Below, one piece after another: positions 1-9,100 of a stretch of DNA of 13,866 nucleotides. The DNA is from JAEUIV01 sp033763795. GTDB taxonomy: Bacteria > Planctomycetota > Phycisphaerae > Phycisphaerales > UBA1924. The notes under the pieces were generated by a model, which saw only the letters and a program-made list of their open reading frames with translations, did not search any database and was not told the DNA's origin. Position numbers and translations under genes: made by a program. Location: contig JANRJV010000026.1 of the NCBI GenBank assembly GCA_033763795.1, forward strand, positions 1 through 13,866, given 5' to 3'. Within the stretch, counting starts at the first letter, position 1, and each line of letters starts with the position of its first letter.

Positions 1-1
1 C

Positions 2-1645
2 GAGGGCGTGGCCTCGGTCAACGAATCGGCCATCACCGGGGAGTCGGCCCCCGTGATCCGCGAATCGGGCGGCGACCGCTCGTCCGTGACGGGCGGCACG
101 CGCGTCCTCTCCGACTGGCTGGTCGTCCGCATCGCCGCGAATCCGGGCGAGTCGTTCCTCGACCGCATGATCTCGATGATCGAGGGCGCCAAGCGCCAGA
201 AGACTCCCAACGAGGTCGCGCTCGACATCCTGCTGGCCGCCCTGTCGATCGTCTTCCTGCTGGCGTGCGCGACGCTGCTGCCGTACTCGCTCTTCGCGGC
301 CATGGAGGCCCGCCGGGCCGACCCGTCGTCGACCGCGTCCCCGGTCGGGGTCACGACGCTCATCGCGCTGCTGGTGTGCCTGATCCCGACGACGATCGGC
401 GCGCTGCTGGCCGCGATCCGCATCGCCGGGCTGGACCGCATGGTGCAGGCCAACGTGATCGCGACCAGCGGCCGGGCCGTCGAAGCGGCGGGCGACGTCG
501 ACGTGCTCCTCCTCGACAAGACCGGGACCATCACGCTGGGCAACCGGCAGGCGGCCCGCTTCGTCCCCGTGCCGGGCGTCGAGGAGTCCGCCCTTGCGGA
601 CGCGGCCCAGCTCGCGTCGCTCGCCGATGAGACGCCCGAGGGGCGCAGCATCGTCGTGCTCGCCAAGCAGCGCTTCCAGCTCCGCGAGCGCGACATCCAC
701 GCGCTGGGCGCCCAGTTCCTGCCCTTCGCCGCGCAGACACGGATGAGCGGCGTCGACCTCGACGGACGCATGATCCGCAAGGGCGCCGCCGACGCCGTCG
801 AGTCCTTCGTGACGCGCCTGGGCGGGACCTACCCCGACTCCGTCCGGGCCGCGGTGACCGAGGTCTCCAAGCGCGGCAGCACGCCGCTGGTCGTCTCCGA
901 GGGCGCCCGCGTGCTGGGGGTCATCGAGCTCAAGGACGTGGTCAAGGGCGGCATGAGCGAGCGCTTCGCGGAGCTGCGCCGCATGGGCATCAAGACGGTG
1001 ATGATCACGGGCGACAACCCCGTGACCGCCGCCGCCATCGCCGCCGAGGCGGGCGTCGACGACTTCCTGGCCCAGGCCACTCCCGAGCGCAAGCTCGAGC
1101 TGATCCGCGAGTATCAGCGGGGCGGGCGCCTTGTCGCCATGACGGGCGACGGCACGAACGACGCCCCCGCCCTCGCGCAGGCCGACGTCGCCGTCGCGAT
1201 GAACACGGGGACTCAGGCCGCGAAGGAAGCGGGCAACATGGTCGATCTCGACTCGAACCCCACGAAGCTCATCGAGGTCGTGCGCATCGGCAAGCAGCTC
1301 CTGATGACCCGCGGCTCGCTCACCACCTTCAGCATCGCCAACGACGTCGCCAAGTACTTCGCCATCATCCCCGCCGCCTTCGCAGCCACGTACCCCGAGC
1401 TGAACTCGCTGAACGTCATGCGCCTGGCGACGCCCTCCAGCGCCATCCTTGCCGCCGTCATCTTCAACGCGCTGGTCATCATCGGGCTCATCCCGCTGGC
1501 ACTCCGCGGCGTGTCGTACAGGCCCGTCGACGCCTCGCGACTGCTGCGGAACAACCTGCTGGTGTACGGCGTGGGCGGACTGATCGTCCCCTTCATCGGG
1601 ATCAAGCTCATCGACCTGATTCTCGTCGCTCTGGGAGCCGCCTGA
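2..1645 (+). CDS. kdpB: Potassium-transporting P-type ATPase subunit B (KdpB), 5' end missing
   Basis: This is the catalytic subunit of the KdpFABC K+ pump in the inner membrane; ATP hydrolysis here drives K+ import through KdpA. The reading frame is open from base 2 (Glu-Gly-Val...), so the GTG at 8 is an internal Val and not a start. By comparison with recalled E. coli KdpB (682 aa), roughly the first 147 residues lie outside the window. Visible landmarks, numbered from the Val codon at 8, are the actuator loop TGES (residues 10-13; its Ser corresponds to the inhibitory phospho-Ser162 of E. coli), the phosphorylation motif DKTGT (Asp170), the membrane motif CLIPTT, the hinge TGDGTNDAPA and a C-terminal membrane bundle. 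The loop before CLIPTT is about 12 residues longer than in E. coli. kdpC starts one base after the stop. Identification is secure. Confidence 0.98.
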   Translation, partial: EGVASVNESAITGESAPVIRESGGDRSSVTGGTRVLSDWLVVRIAANPGESFLDRMISMIEGAKRQKTPNEVALDILLAALSIVFLLACATLLPYSLFAAMEARRADPSSTASPVGVTTLIALLVCLIPTTIGALLAAIRIAGLDRMVQANVIATSGRAVEAAGDVDVLLLDKTGTITLGNRQAARFVPVPGVEESALADAAQLASLADETPEGRSIVVLAKQRFQLRERDIHALGAQFLPFAAQTRMSGVDLDGRMIRKGAADAVESFVTRLGGTYPDSVRAAVTEVSKRGSTPLVVSEGARVLGVIELKDVVKGGMSERFAELRRMGIKTVMITGDNPVTAAAIAAEAGVDDFLAQATPERKLELIREYQRGGRLVAMTGDGTNDAPALAQADVAVAMNTGTQAAKEAGNMVDLDSNPTKLIEVVRIGKQLLMTRGSLTTFSIANDVAKYFAIIPAAFAATYPELNSLNVMRLATPSSAILAAVIFNALVIIGLIPLALRGVSYRPVDASRLLRNNLLVYGVGGLIVPFIGIKLIDLILVALGAA

Positions 1646-1646
1646 C

Positions 1647-2318
1647 ATGCTGCACGAACCCGCGCCCGACCGGACGTCCGACCTGCCTCTCTCGCGGCAC
1701 ATCGTGGACTCACTGCGGCCCGCGGCGTCATTGCTCGTCCTGTTCACGCTGCTGCTGGGCCTGGCGTACCCGCTGGCCGTCACCGGCGCCGCGCGGGCCG
1801 TCCTGCCCGGTCCCGCCCGCGGGTCGGTGGTCGAGAACAGTGGGGGGGAGGCGCTCGGCTCGCGGCTGATCGGCCAGTCGTTCACGGATCCCAAGTACTT
1901 CTGGGGTCGGCTCTCGGCGACGCCTTCGAGGCCCTACAACGCGGCGTTCAGCGGCGGATCGAACTACGGCCCGCTCAATTCGGCGCTGGTCGACGCGGCG
2001 CGGGCCCGCATCGAAGCGCTCCGAGCGGCGGAGCGCGCCGTCGCAGCCCCCGAGGCTCCCGGGCCCGTCCCGCAGGATCTGGTCACGAGCTCGGGCAGCG
2101 GCCTGGACCCGCACATCTCGCCCGCCGCGGCCGAGTTTCAGGTCGCGCGCGTCGCCAGGGCCCGAGGGCTCAGCGAGGACGACGTCCGTGCCGCCGTCCG
2201 CCGCCACACGTCGGGCCGGCAGTTCGGGATCCTGGGCGAGCCCCGCGTGAATGTGCTGCTCCTCAATCTCGATCTCGACGGCGTACGTTTCGCGGGCGAC
2301 GCGGATGTGGCAAACTAG
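1647..2318 (+). CDS. kdpC: Potassium-transporting ATPase subunit C (KdpC)
   Basis: KdpC is the small single-span subunit that stabilises the KdpFABC complex and assists ATP binding by KdpB. The 223-residue product has one hydrophobic helix near residues 25-47 and a C-terminal extramembrane domain. Family-typical patches are visible: LIGQSFTDPKYFWGR, SATPSRPYNA, GGSNYGPLN, the SGLDPHISP segment and the VNVLLLNLDLD end. It is somewhat longer than the E. coli protein (190 aa), mainly through a polar N-terminal extension and an Ala/Pro-rich insert around residues 125-140. The ATG at 1647 is preceded by GGGAG at 1633-1637, and only one base separates it from the kdpB stop, which suggests translational coupling within the kdp operon. 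Confidence 0.97.
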   Translation: MLHEPAPDRTSDLPLSRHIVDSLRPAASLLVLFTLLLGLAYPLAVTGAARAVLPGPARGSVVENSGGEALGSRLIGQSFTDPKYFWGRLSATPSRPYNAAFSGGSNYGPLNSALVDAARARIEALRAAERAVAAPEAPGPVPQDLVTSSGSGLDPHISPAAAEFQVARVARARGLSEDDVRAAVRRHTSGRQFGILGEPRVNVLLLNLDLDGVRFAGDADVAN

Positions 2319-2323
2319 TCGTC

Positions 2324-5050
2324 TTGCCCGACAACCGGCCCAACCCCGATGACCTGCTGGCCCAGACGTTGGCCGCCGACGCCGCCGCCCGTCGAGGCCG
2401 GCTGAAGATCTTCTTCGGCGCCTCGCCCGGCGTAGGCAAGACCTACGCCATGCTCACCGCCGCCCGCACGCTCGCGGCCCGAGGCGTCGACGTCGTCGTC
2501 GGCGTCGTAGAGACGCACGGCCGGGCCGAGACCGAGGGCCAGCTCCTGGGCCTGGACATCCTCCCCCGCCGCGCCGTCGAATACCGCGGCGCGACCCTGC
2601 AGGAGTTCGACCTCGACGCCGCGCTGGAGCGCAAGCCCGAGTTCATCCTCGTCGACGAACTGGCGCACACCAACGCGCCGGGGCTCGCCAACGAGAAGCG
2701 GTGGCAGGACGTCCGCGCGCTGCTCGACGCGGGCATCCACGTCTACTCGACGCTGAACGTGCAGCACATCGAGTCGCTGAACGACCTCGTCGCGCAGATC
2801 ACGGGCGTCCGTGTGCGCGAGACTGTGCCCGACTCCGTCGTCGAGCAGGCGGACGAGGTCGAGCTGGTCGACCTCCCGCCCGATGCGCTCCTGGAGCGGC
2901 TGCGGCAGGGAAAGGTGTACGTGCCCGCGATGGCGGAGAAGGCGGTCCAGTCCTTCTTCAGGCGCGGCAATCTCGCCGCGCTGCGCGAGCTGGCCCTCCG
3001 CCGCACCGCCGAGTGGGTGGACACGCAGGTCGACACGCTCAAGCGCGAGCAGGGGGCGACGCAGGCGTGGGGCGCGAGCGAACGAATCCTGGTGGGCGTG
3101 GGCCCCAGCCCCAACTCCGCGACGCTCCTGCGCGCCGCCAAGCGGCTCGCCATGGCGCTCCGCGCCGACATCCTCGCGGTCTACGTCGAGCCCCCGGTCG
3201 ACCGCCTCGACGCGGCCGGCCGCGAGCGGCTGCTCGGCAACCTCCGCCTCGCCGAATCGCTCGGCGCCGAGACGATCACCGTCGGCCTCCGCCCGGGCAT
3301 GACCATCAGCGAGCAGCTCCTGGTCTACGCCCGCGAGCGCAACGTCAGCAAGATCCTCGTGGGCAAGCCCGCGCCGCGGCGGTTCCTCGATCGGCTCCAC
3401 GGGTCGCCGGTCGATCGGCTCATCCGCCAGAGCACCGACATCGACGTCTACGTCATCCGATCCGATCCGGACGAGCGCGCCCCCGCGCCCATCTGGAGCA
3501 CACTGCTCAATCAGCCGCAGAGCTCCACCTGGCCCGGCTACGTGGAAGCGCTGGCCATCGCGGCGGGATCGCTGGCGCTGGGATGGCTGGTGTTCAGGCC
3601 CCCGGACCTGGCGACGGAGGCGATGATCTGCCTGCTGGGGCTCGTCTGCGCCGCGCTGCGCGCGGGCCGCGGACCGGCGCTGGCCGCGTCATTCGCCGGT
3701 GTGCTCGCGTTCAACTACCTCTTCACGGAACCCCTCTACACCCTCTATATCAGCAACCCCAGCGATGTCGTCACGCTGCTGATGATCCTGCTTGTGAGCA
3801 TGGTGGTCGGGTCGCTGACGTCGCGCGTGCGCGAGAACGCGCGGACCGCGATCGAGCGCGAGCGGCGCACCGCGGCCCTCTATTCGATGACGCGCGAGCT
3901 CGCCGCCGCCCGCGACGGGCCGGACGTCGTCGAGGCCGCGTCGCGCCACATCCGCGAGACCTTCGGCTGCGGCGTGGCCGTCGTGCTGCCCACGTCCTTC
4001 GGCGGGCTCGAGATCGCCCCGGGAGACCCATCGGCCCTCACGCTCAACGAGTCGGCCCTGGGCGTCGCCCGCTGGTGCTACGACCACGGCAAGCCCTGCG
4101 GCGCGGGCACGGCCGTGCTCCCCTCCGCTCAGGTGCTGGCCATCCCGCTCACCGCCTCCCGCGGCAAGGTCGGCGCGCTCGTCGTCGAGCCCGGGGAAGC
4201 CCACAACGCGCTCACCGCGGCGCGCCTCATGCTGCTGGACACCTTCGCGCAGCAGCTCGGGCTCGCGCTCGAGCGGACCGCCATGATGCGCGAGTCGCAG
4301 GACGCACGCCTGGCTGCCGAGGGCGAGCGACTGCGCAGCACGCTTCTGGCGTCCGTGTCCCACGACCTGCGCACGCCGCTCGCCGCCATCGCGGGCTCCG
4401 CCAGCACGCTCCGCGACAGCAACGCCGGGCTCGACGAGGCGACCCGTGTCGAGCTCCTCGACTCCGTGGTCGAGGAAGCGCAGCGGCTGAACCGGCTGAT
4501 CGGCAACCTCCTGTTCGCCACGCGCCTCGAGGCGGGAGCCGTCGAGCCCAAGCGCGAGTGGTGCTCCGTGGAGGAGATCGTGGGCGCCGCCGTCAACCGT
4601 GTCGAGTCCGCCCTCGCCGGTCGCCCCATGCGCACGAGGCTCTCGCCCGACCTCCCGCTCATCCGCGTCGACGCCGCCATGCTGGAGCAGGCGCTGATCA
4701 ACCTCCTCGAGAACGCGGCCCGGCACACGCCCCCGGGCACGCCCGTCGAGATCGCGTCGTTCCAGCACGAGGGCTCGGTCGTGATCGCCGTCGAGGACGA
4801 GGGTCCGGGCATCAACCCCGGCGAGGAGCGGGCCATCTTCCGCCGATTCGCCCGCGGGTCGCGCCCGGGCGGCGAGGGGTCGGGCCTGGGGCTCGCCATC
4901 TGCGACGGCATCCTCCGCACGCACGGCGGCCGCGTCTGGGCCGAGAACCGGCCGGAGCGCGGCGTGGCGTTCAAGATGGCGCTTCCGATCGAGCCCCAGC
5001 CGGCGGTGCCGACGCAGCGCTCGGAGGAGTCAGCGGATGCCAGGCCTTGA
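2324..5050 (+). CDS. kdpD: Osmosensitive K+ channel histidine kinase KdpD
   Basis: KdpD is the membrane sensor kinase that senses K+ limitation and phosphorylates KdpE. The 908-residue product has the full family architecture. The N-terminal KdpD domain carries a Walker A motif GASPGVGKT (32-40) and a Walker B-like FILVDELAH (107-115). A universal-stress-protein-like domain spans about 250-380, four membrane helices about 405-498, and a GAF-like region about 515-650. The DHp His is in SHDLRTPL (His680). The ATPase domain has N box NLLENAARH (793-801), G1 DEGPGI (825-830) and G2 GSGLGLAI (852-859). The USP domain has AVYV where the reported c-di-AMP motif has FTAxY, so nucleotide sensing is uncertain. 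The start is TTG: no in-frame ATG or GTG lies between the kdpC stop and the Walker A motif. The TTG-encoded N-terminus aligns with the family, but there is no clear Shine-Dalgarno sequence. Confidence 0.97.
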   Translation: MPDNRPNPDDLLAQTLAADAAARRGRLKIFFGASPGVGKTYAMLTAARTLAARGVDVVVGVVETHGRAETEGQLLGLDILPRRAVEYRGATLQEFDLDAALERKPEFILVDELAHTNAPGLANEKRWQDVRALLDAGIHVYSTLNVQHIESLNDLVAQITGVRVRETVPDSVVEQADEVELVDLPPDALLERLRQGKVYVPAMAEKAVQSFFRRGNLAALRELALRRTAEWVDTQVDTLKREQGATQAWGASERILVGVGPSPNSATLLRAAKRLAMALRADILAVYVEPPVDRLDAAGRERLLGNLRLAESLGAETITVGLRPGMTISEQLLVYARERNVSKILVGKPAPRRFLDRLHGSPVDRLIRQSTDIDVYVIRSDPDERAPAPIWSTLLNQPQSSTWPGYVEALAIAAGSLALGWLVFRPPDLATEAMICLLGLVCAALRAGRGPALAASFAGVLAFNYLFTEPLYTLYISNPSDVVTLLMILLVSMVVGSLTSRVRENARTAIERERRTAALYSMTRELAAARDGPDVVEAASRHIRETFGCGVAVVLPTSFGGLEIAPGDPSALTLNESALGVARWCYDHGKPCGAGTAVLPSAQVLAIPLTASRGKVGALVVEPGEAHNALTAARLMLLDTFAQQLGLALERTAMMRESQDARLAAEGERLRSTLLASVSHDLRTPLAAIAGSASTLRDSNAGLDEATRVELLDSVVEEAQRLNRLIGNLLFATRLEAGAVEPKREWCSVEEIVGAAVNRVESALAGRPMRTRLSPDLPLIRVDAAMLEQALINLLENAARHTPPGTPVEIASFQHEGSVVIAVEDEGPGINPGEERAIFRRFARGSRPGGEGSGLGLAICDGILRTHGGRVWAENRPERGVAFKMALPIEPQPAVPTQRSEESADARP
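5023..5029 (+). promoter_or_regulatory. Ribosome binding site for kdpE inside the end of kdpD
   Basis: GGAGGAG lies seven bases before the kdpE ATG at 5037. It is the strongest Shine-Dalgarno match in the kdp block and sits within the last codons of kdpD, so kdpE translation can start before KdpD translation ends. It fixes the kdpE start. Confidence 0.8.
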
Positions 5051-5729
5051 GCCGCTGATCCTCGTCATCGAGGACGAAGCGCCCATCCGGCGCTTCCTCC
5101 GCGCGACGCTCGGCGCGCACGGGTATCGCGTCAACGAGTCCGCCTCCGGCAAGGACGGCGTCATCCAGGCGGGCATGCAGCCGCCTCATGCCGTCATCCT
5201 CGACCTGGGACTCCCCGACATGGACGGGCTTGAGGTGCTGCGCGAGCTCCGCCGCTGGTCGAGCGTGCCGGTCATCGTCCTCTCCGCCCGCGGGCAGGAG
5301 AGCGACAAGGTCGCCGCGCTCGACGCCGGCGCCGACGATTATCTCACGAAGCCCTTCGGCGTGGGCGAACTCACCGCCCGCATCCGCGTCGCGCTCCGTC
5401 ACGCCGCACGCACCGGCGGCGCCGCCTCGACCCATGCCTTCGGCGACATCCGCGTCGACCTGGCCCGCCGCGTCGTCACCCGCGATGGACAGGAAGTCCG
5501 GCTCACGCCCACGGAGTACAACCTGCTGGCGCTGCTCGTCAAGCACGCCGGCAAGGTCCTCACGCACCGCCAGCTCCTCACCGAGGTGTGGGGGCCGTCG
5601 CACGCGGCGGACGTGCAGTATCTGCGGGTCTTCATGCAGCAGCTCCGGCACAAGCTCGAGGCCGAGCCCGCCCAGCCGCGCTGGCTCATCACCGAGTCCG
5701 GGGTCGGATACAGGCTGCGCGACGCCTGA
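5037..5729 (+). CDS. kdpE: Two-component response regulator KdpE
   Basis: KdpE is the OmpR/PhoB-type transcription factor that activates kdp expression when phosphorylated by KdpD. The 230-residue protein has an N-terminal receiver domain with acidic pair Glu12/Asp13, phosphoacceptor Asp56 (in HAVILDLGLPDMDG), switch residue Ser83 and Lys105 (LTKPF). A winged-helix DNA-binding domain covers about 130-228, with the family-typical LTPTEYNLLALL, VLTHRQLL and VWG segments and a GVGYRLRDA C-terminus. The reading frame overlaps the end of kdpD by 14 bases and is preceded by a strong ribosome binding site. Position after kdpBCD and the intact domains make the assignment firm. It is convergent with the next gene, whose stop codon lies about 20 bases away. 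Confidence 0.97.
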   Translation: MPGLEPLILVIEDEAPIRRFLRATLGAHGYRVNESASGKDGVIQAGMQPPHAVILDLGLPDMDGLEVLRELRRWSSVPVIVLSARGQESDKVAALDAGADDYLTKPFGVGELTARIRVALRHAARTGGAASTHAFGDIRVDLARRVVTRDGQEVRLTPTEYNLLALLVKHAGKVLTHRQLLTEVWGPSHAADVQYLRVFMQQLRHKLEAEPAQPRWLITESGVGYRLRDA

Positions 5730-5757
5730 AGCGTTCCGCGCAGATGTTCTTCAGGCG
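5723..5757. repeat. Inverted repeat spanning both stop codons of convergent genes
   Basis: Bases 5723-5731 (CGCCTGAAG) are the exact reverse complement of 5749-5757 (CTTCAGGCG), with a 17-base loop. Each arm contains the TGA stop of one of the two convergent genes: kdpE on the plus strand and the receiver protein on the minus strand. Neither side has a T tract, so it is not a textbook intrinsic terminator, but a hairpin here could help both transcripts end or protect their 3' ends. Part of the symmetry arises because both genes end in an Ala GCC codon followed by TGA-A. Confidence 0.55.
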
Positions 5758-6182
5758 AGCGCGTCCCCGCGGAACACGGCGGCCGGCTCGGGGCTCAGCG
5801 CGAACTCGCCCTTCATCACCTGCTCCAGCGCCTCCATCAGGTGGCGCTCGCCGTCCCGCTTCGAGACATAGCCCCAGGCGCCGCACATCACCGCTCGCTC
5901 CACCAGGTCCGCCCGCGCATGACCGCTGAAGACGACCGTGCGGGTCTCCGGGAAGGCGCGTGAGATCTCAGAGAGCGCCTCCAGCGGATCGCGCCCCGGC
6001 ATGTCGATGTCGAGCACCACGAGCGCAGGCTTCAACCGGCCCACTTCTTCCGCCAATGAATCCGCGCTCGTCAGATGACCCACGGGGACGAACCGCTCGC
6101 TCGAAAGCATCAGCGTCCGTACCGCCTCACCGACGAGCTCATTGTCGTCCACGCAGAGTACCCGCCATGCCGGTCGGCTCAT
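5751..6182 (-). CDS. Stand-alone receiver-domain response regulator
   Basis: This 143-residue protein is a single CheY-like receiver and is probably the partner of the PAS kinase encoded just upstream. Visible landmarks are the acidic pair Asp12/Asp13 (CVDDNELV), phosphoacceptor Asp58 (VVLDIDMPG), switch Ser86 (VVFSGH) and Lys108 (YVSKRD). The sequence most resembles NarL/FixJ receivers. It continues into the usual linker (KGEFALSP) but then stops about 13 residues later, without the LuxR-type helix-turn-helix. The ATG at 6182 overlaps the kinase stop codon as ATGA, implying translational coupling. A longer open frame to 6488 exists, but its extra N-terminus is antisense-like Arg/Gly/Ala-rich sequence inside the kinase gene and was not used. 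The downstream target is unknown; it may relay phosphate or act through protein contacts. Confidence 0.9.
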   Translation of the reverse strand: MSRPAWRVLCVDDNELVGEAVRTLMLSSERFVPVGHLTSADSLAEEVGRLKPALVVLDIDMPGRDPLEALSEISRAFPETRTVVFSGHARADLVERAVMCGAWGYVSKRDGERHLMEALEQVMKGEFALSPEPAAVFRGDALA

Positions 6183-9100
6183 GCGCCCGCCCCGCCGCGT
6201 GCCACCGGCGCCAGCGCGTCCCGCAGCGCGCCGGGCCTCAGATCGGGCAGGTCGATCAGCCCCGGGCTCGACCCGCTCCGGACCCCGACGCGCACGGCCA
6301 GCCGCCCCGGACGCTCCTCGGAGTACCGCAGCAGCTGCTCGGACGGCACCTCGGGCCCGAGCACCCAGAAGTCCGCCTCGGGCGCCGTCGGACTTGAGTG
6401 AGCGTGCGCGCTGACGCCCATGCCCGAGAGCAGCGTACGCACGAACGCGGACATGCGGGAGTCCGCCAGCGTGACCGCCGCAGTGCACTTGGGGGGTCCG
6501 TCCGGGCGGGCGACGGGGAAGCTCAGGGTGAACGTCGTTCCCTTGCTGTGCTCAGAGTGCAGACGCACCTTGCCGCCGTACCGCTCCATCAGGTTGTAGA
6601 CGATGGACAGGCCCAGCCCGGTGCCCACGCCGCGCGCCTTGGTCGTGAAGAAGGGCTCCATGCAGCGCCGCAGCACCTCTTCGGACATGCCGGGGCCGTC
6701 GTCGATGATCTTCAGATGAACGACCTCGCCCTGGCCCTCGGCCTCGACGCGGATGGTCCCGGCACCGCGCGCACGGATGGCGTCGCCCGCGTTCTGAACG
6801 AGGTTGAAGACGATCTGCGTCAGCGCGTGCGCCGGGAAGCGGATCCGCGGCGTGTCGGCCGTGCTCACCCCCTGCAGCATCACCCCCCGCGGCAAGCCCG
6901 CCTTGAGCAGCCCGGAGGTCGCCGCCCACCACTCCCGAAGCGACGTCTCCCCGGCCACCGCTTCCTTGTCCTCCGGGTCCACCGCCAGGGCCCGCAGACC
7001 CACGGCCAGCGTCCGCAGATAGGACGTCACCTCGCCCAGCTCGACCACCGCGCGCCGCGCCCGCTCGGGCAGCTCGACCTTGCCCAGGTCGTTGATCCAC
7101 ATGTTCATGGGCACGATGAGGTTCGCGATGTCGTGCCCCAGCCCGGCCGAGAGCGTGCCCAGCGACGACATGCGCTCGCTCAGCCGCAGGCGGTGGTGTG
7201 ATTCTTCGAGCGCCGCCGTCCGCTCGTCGACGAGCCGCTGCAGGTGCTCCCGGTGCAGCTCCAGCTCGCGCTCGGCGAGTCGCTGGGCCGTCACGTCCTG
7301 GACCGTTCCCACCATGCGCGCCGGTCGGCCCATCAGGAACGTCGCCACGCCCATCGCCCGGACGATGCGCATCGCCTTGGTCGTCCGGTGGATGACGCGA
7401 TACTCCGCCTCGTACCGCCCGCTGCCCGCGGGATGGAACGAAGCCTCGACCGCGCGCGTCGTCGGCTCCACGTCGTCGGGGTGCAGCCCCGCGAAGAAGA
7501 CGTCCATCGTGATCGGCTCGTCGGGGCCGGCGCCCCACAGGCTGCGCAGCCGGTCGTCCCACTCGATCAGGCCCGTCGCCAGGTCGTAGTCGAAGACGCC
7601 CAGCTCCGTCGCTTCCTTGGCGATGCGCAGCGTCGCTTCGCGTGAGGCGAGCGTCTCGCGCGCGACCTCCAGTTCATGGACGTCGGTCGCCGTGCCGAAC
7701 CATTCGGCGTGCTCGCCCTCCCCCCGCCTCGTGGCGCGGCTCAGGTGCCAGCGGTACGACCCGTCCGACATCGCCAGCCGGTGGAAGCACTCGTAGGGCT
7801 CGCCGGTGCGCGCCGCGGCCTCCCACGCCGCCGCCGTCCTGGCGAGGTCGTCCGAGTGCATCAGCGGGCGCCACGACCAGGCCCGCTCGCTCGCGCTCCC
7901 CGCCTCGGCGCCGCGGTAGATCGCGCGCCGGGAGTTGTAATAGGTCACGGTGCCGTCGCTGTCGGCGATCCACACGAGCTGGGGCATCGTGTCCGCGAGC
8001 TGCTTGAGCCGTTCTTCACTGACGCGCAGCGCCCTGTCCGCCAGCACGCGCTCCGTGACGTCCGCCGCGACGCCCGTGATGCGCTCGGGTTTGCCCCGCT
8101 CGTCGAGCGTGATCTGCGAGCGGTTGAGCAGCCAGCGGACCGACCCGTCGGGGCGCACGACCCTGTACTCGTGCACGAAGGTCTGACCCGACTCGATCGA
8201 GGCCGCCGTCCGGCTCCAGAGCTCTGCCCGGTCGTCCGGATGGACCAGCGCATTGAACGACTCCATCGTAGGAACAAACGTCGCCGCGTCGACCCCGTAG
8301 AGCGGGAACGTCTCGGGCGACCACCACAGCTCGCCTGTCGCGATGCGGAACTCGTAGACACCCAGCTTGCCCGTCCGCAGCGCGATCTCCAGCCGCTGCC
8401 GCTCGCGGGCCAGCGACCGTGCCGCCTCGGCCAGCGCCAGCTCCGCCCGCCGCCGCTCCGTGATGTCCACCCCCGACGACTGCACCTCGACCGCGTTGCC
8501 GTTCTCGTCGAACGTGAGCGCAACGTTCGTCCAGAGGCTCCATTGCGGACCCTCGGCGGTCTCCAACCGGTTCTCGATGACCACGCGCGGCGAGTCCGGC
8601 GTCAGCCGGGCCAGCTGCTGGCGGATCGACTCGTGATCCGCCTCTGGAATAAAGGGCCAGAACGACTTGCCGGTCAGCTCCTCCGGCGTGCTGCTGAACG
8701 CACGCGCGTACGCGCCGTTGACGAACAGGATCTCCCCGTCCGTTCGGAACCGGCACAACATCTCAGCCTGGCTCTCGACGATCGCCCGGTAGCGAGCCTC
8801 GCTCGCCCGCAGCGCTTCCTCCGCGGCGTGCCGCTCCGTCACGTCGGCGACGACGCCGATCAGCCGCTTGCCGTCCTCGTCGAACCTCCCGCTCACCTGA
8901 ATGGTCCGCCACTGCCCGTCGCTCTCGCGGCGGATCCGGCACACGCGGTCGAACGAGCCGTGCGCCTGCGCGGCTCCAGTGAGGGCCGCCTCAAACGTCG
9001 CGCGATCCTGCGCGTGAATGACATGCGCGAAAAACTCCGCCGCGCTCACCGGCCCACGCGCCGGGTCGCGCCCGAAGATCTCGTAGATCCGGTTGTTCTG

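Noticed and set aside
2701..5058. A 785-residue alternative frame inside kdpD, and long minus-strand frames across kdpD
   Set aside because: The composition is dominated by Arg, Ala, Gly and Pro and there are no recognisable motifs, while kdpD in its own frame is a full-length family match.
6183..6488. Longer N-terminus for the receiver protein
   Set aside because: The extra part overlaps the kinase gene in another frame and is low-complexity; the ATGA overlap start gives a normal receiver N-terminus.
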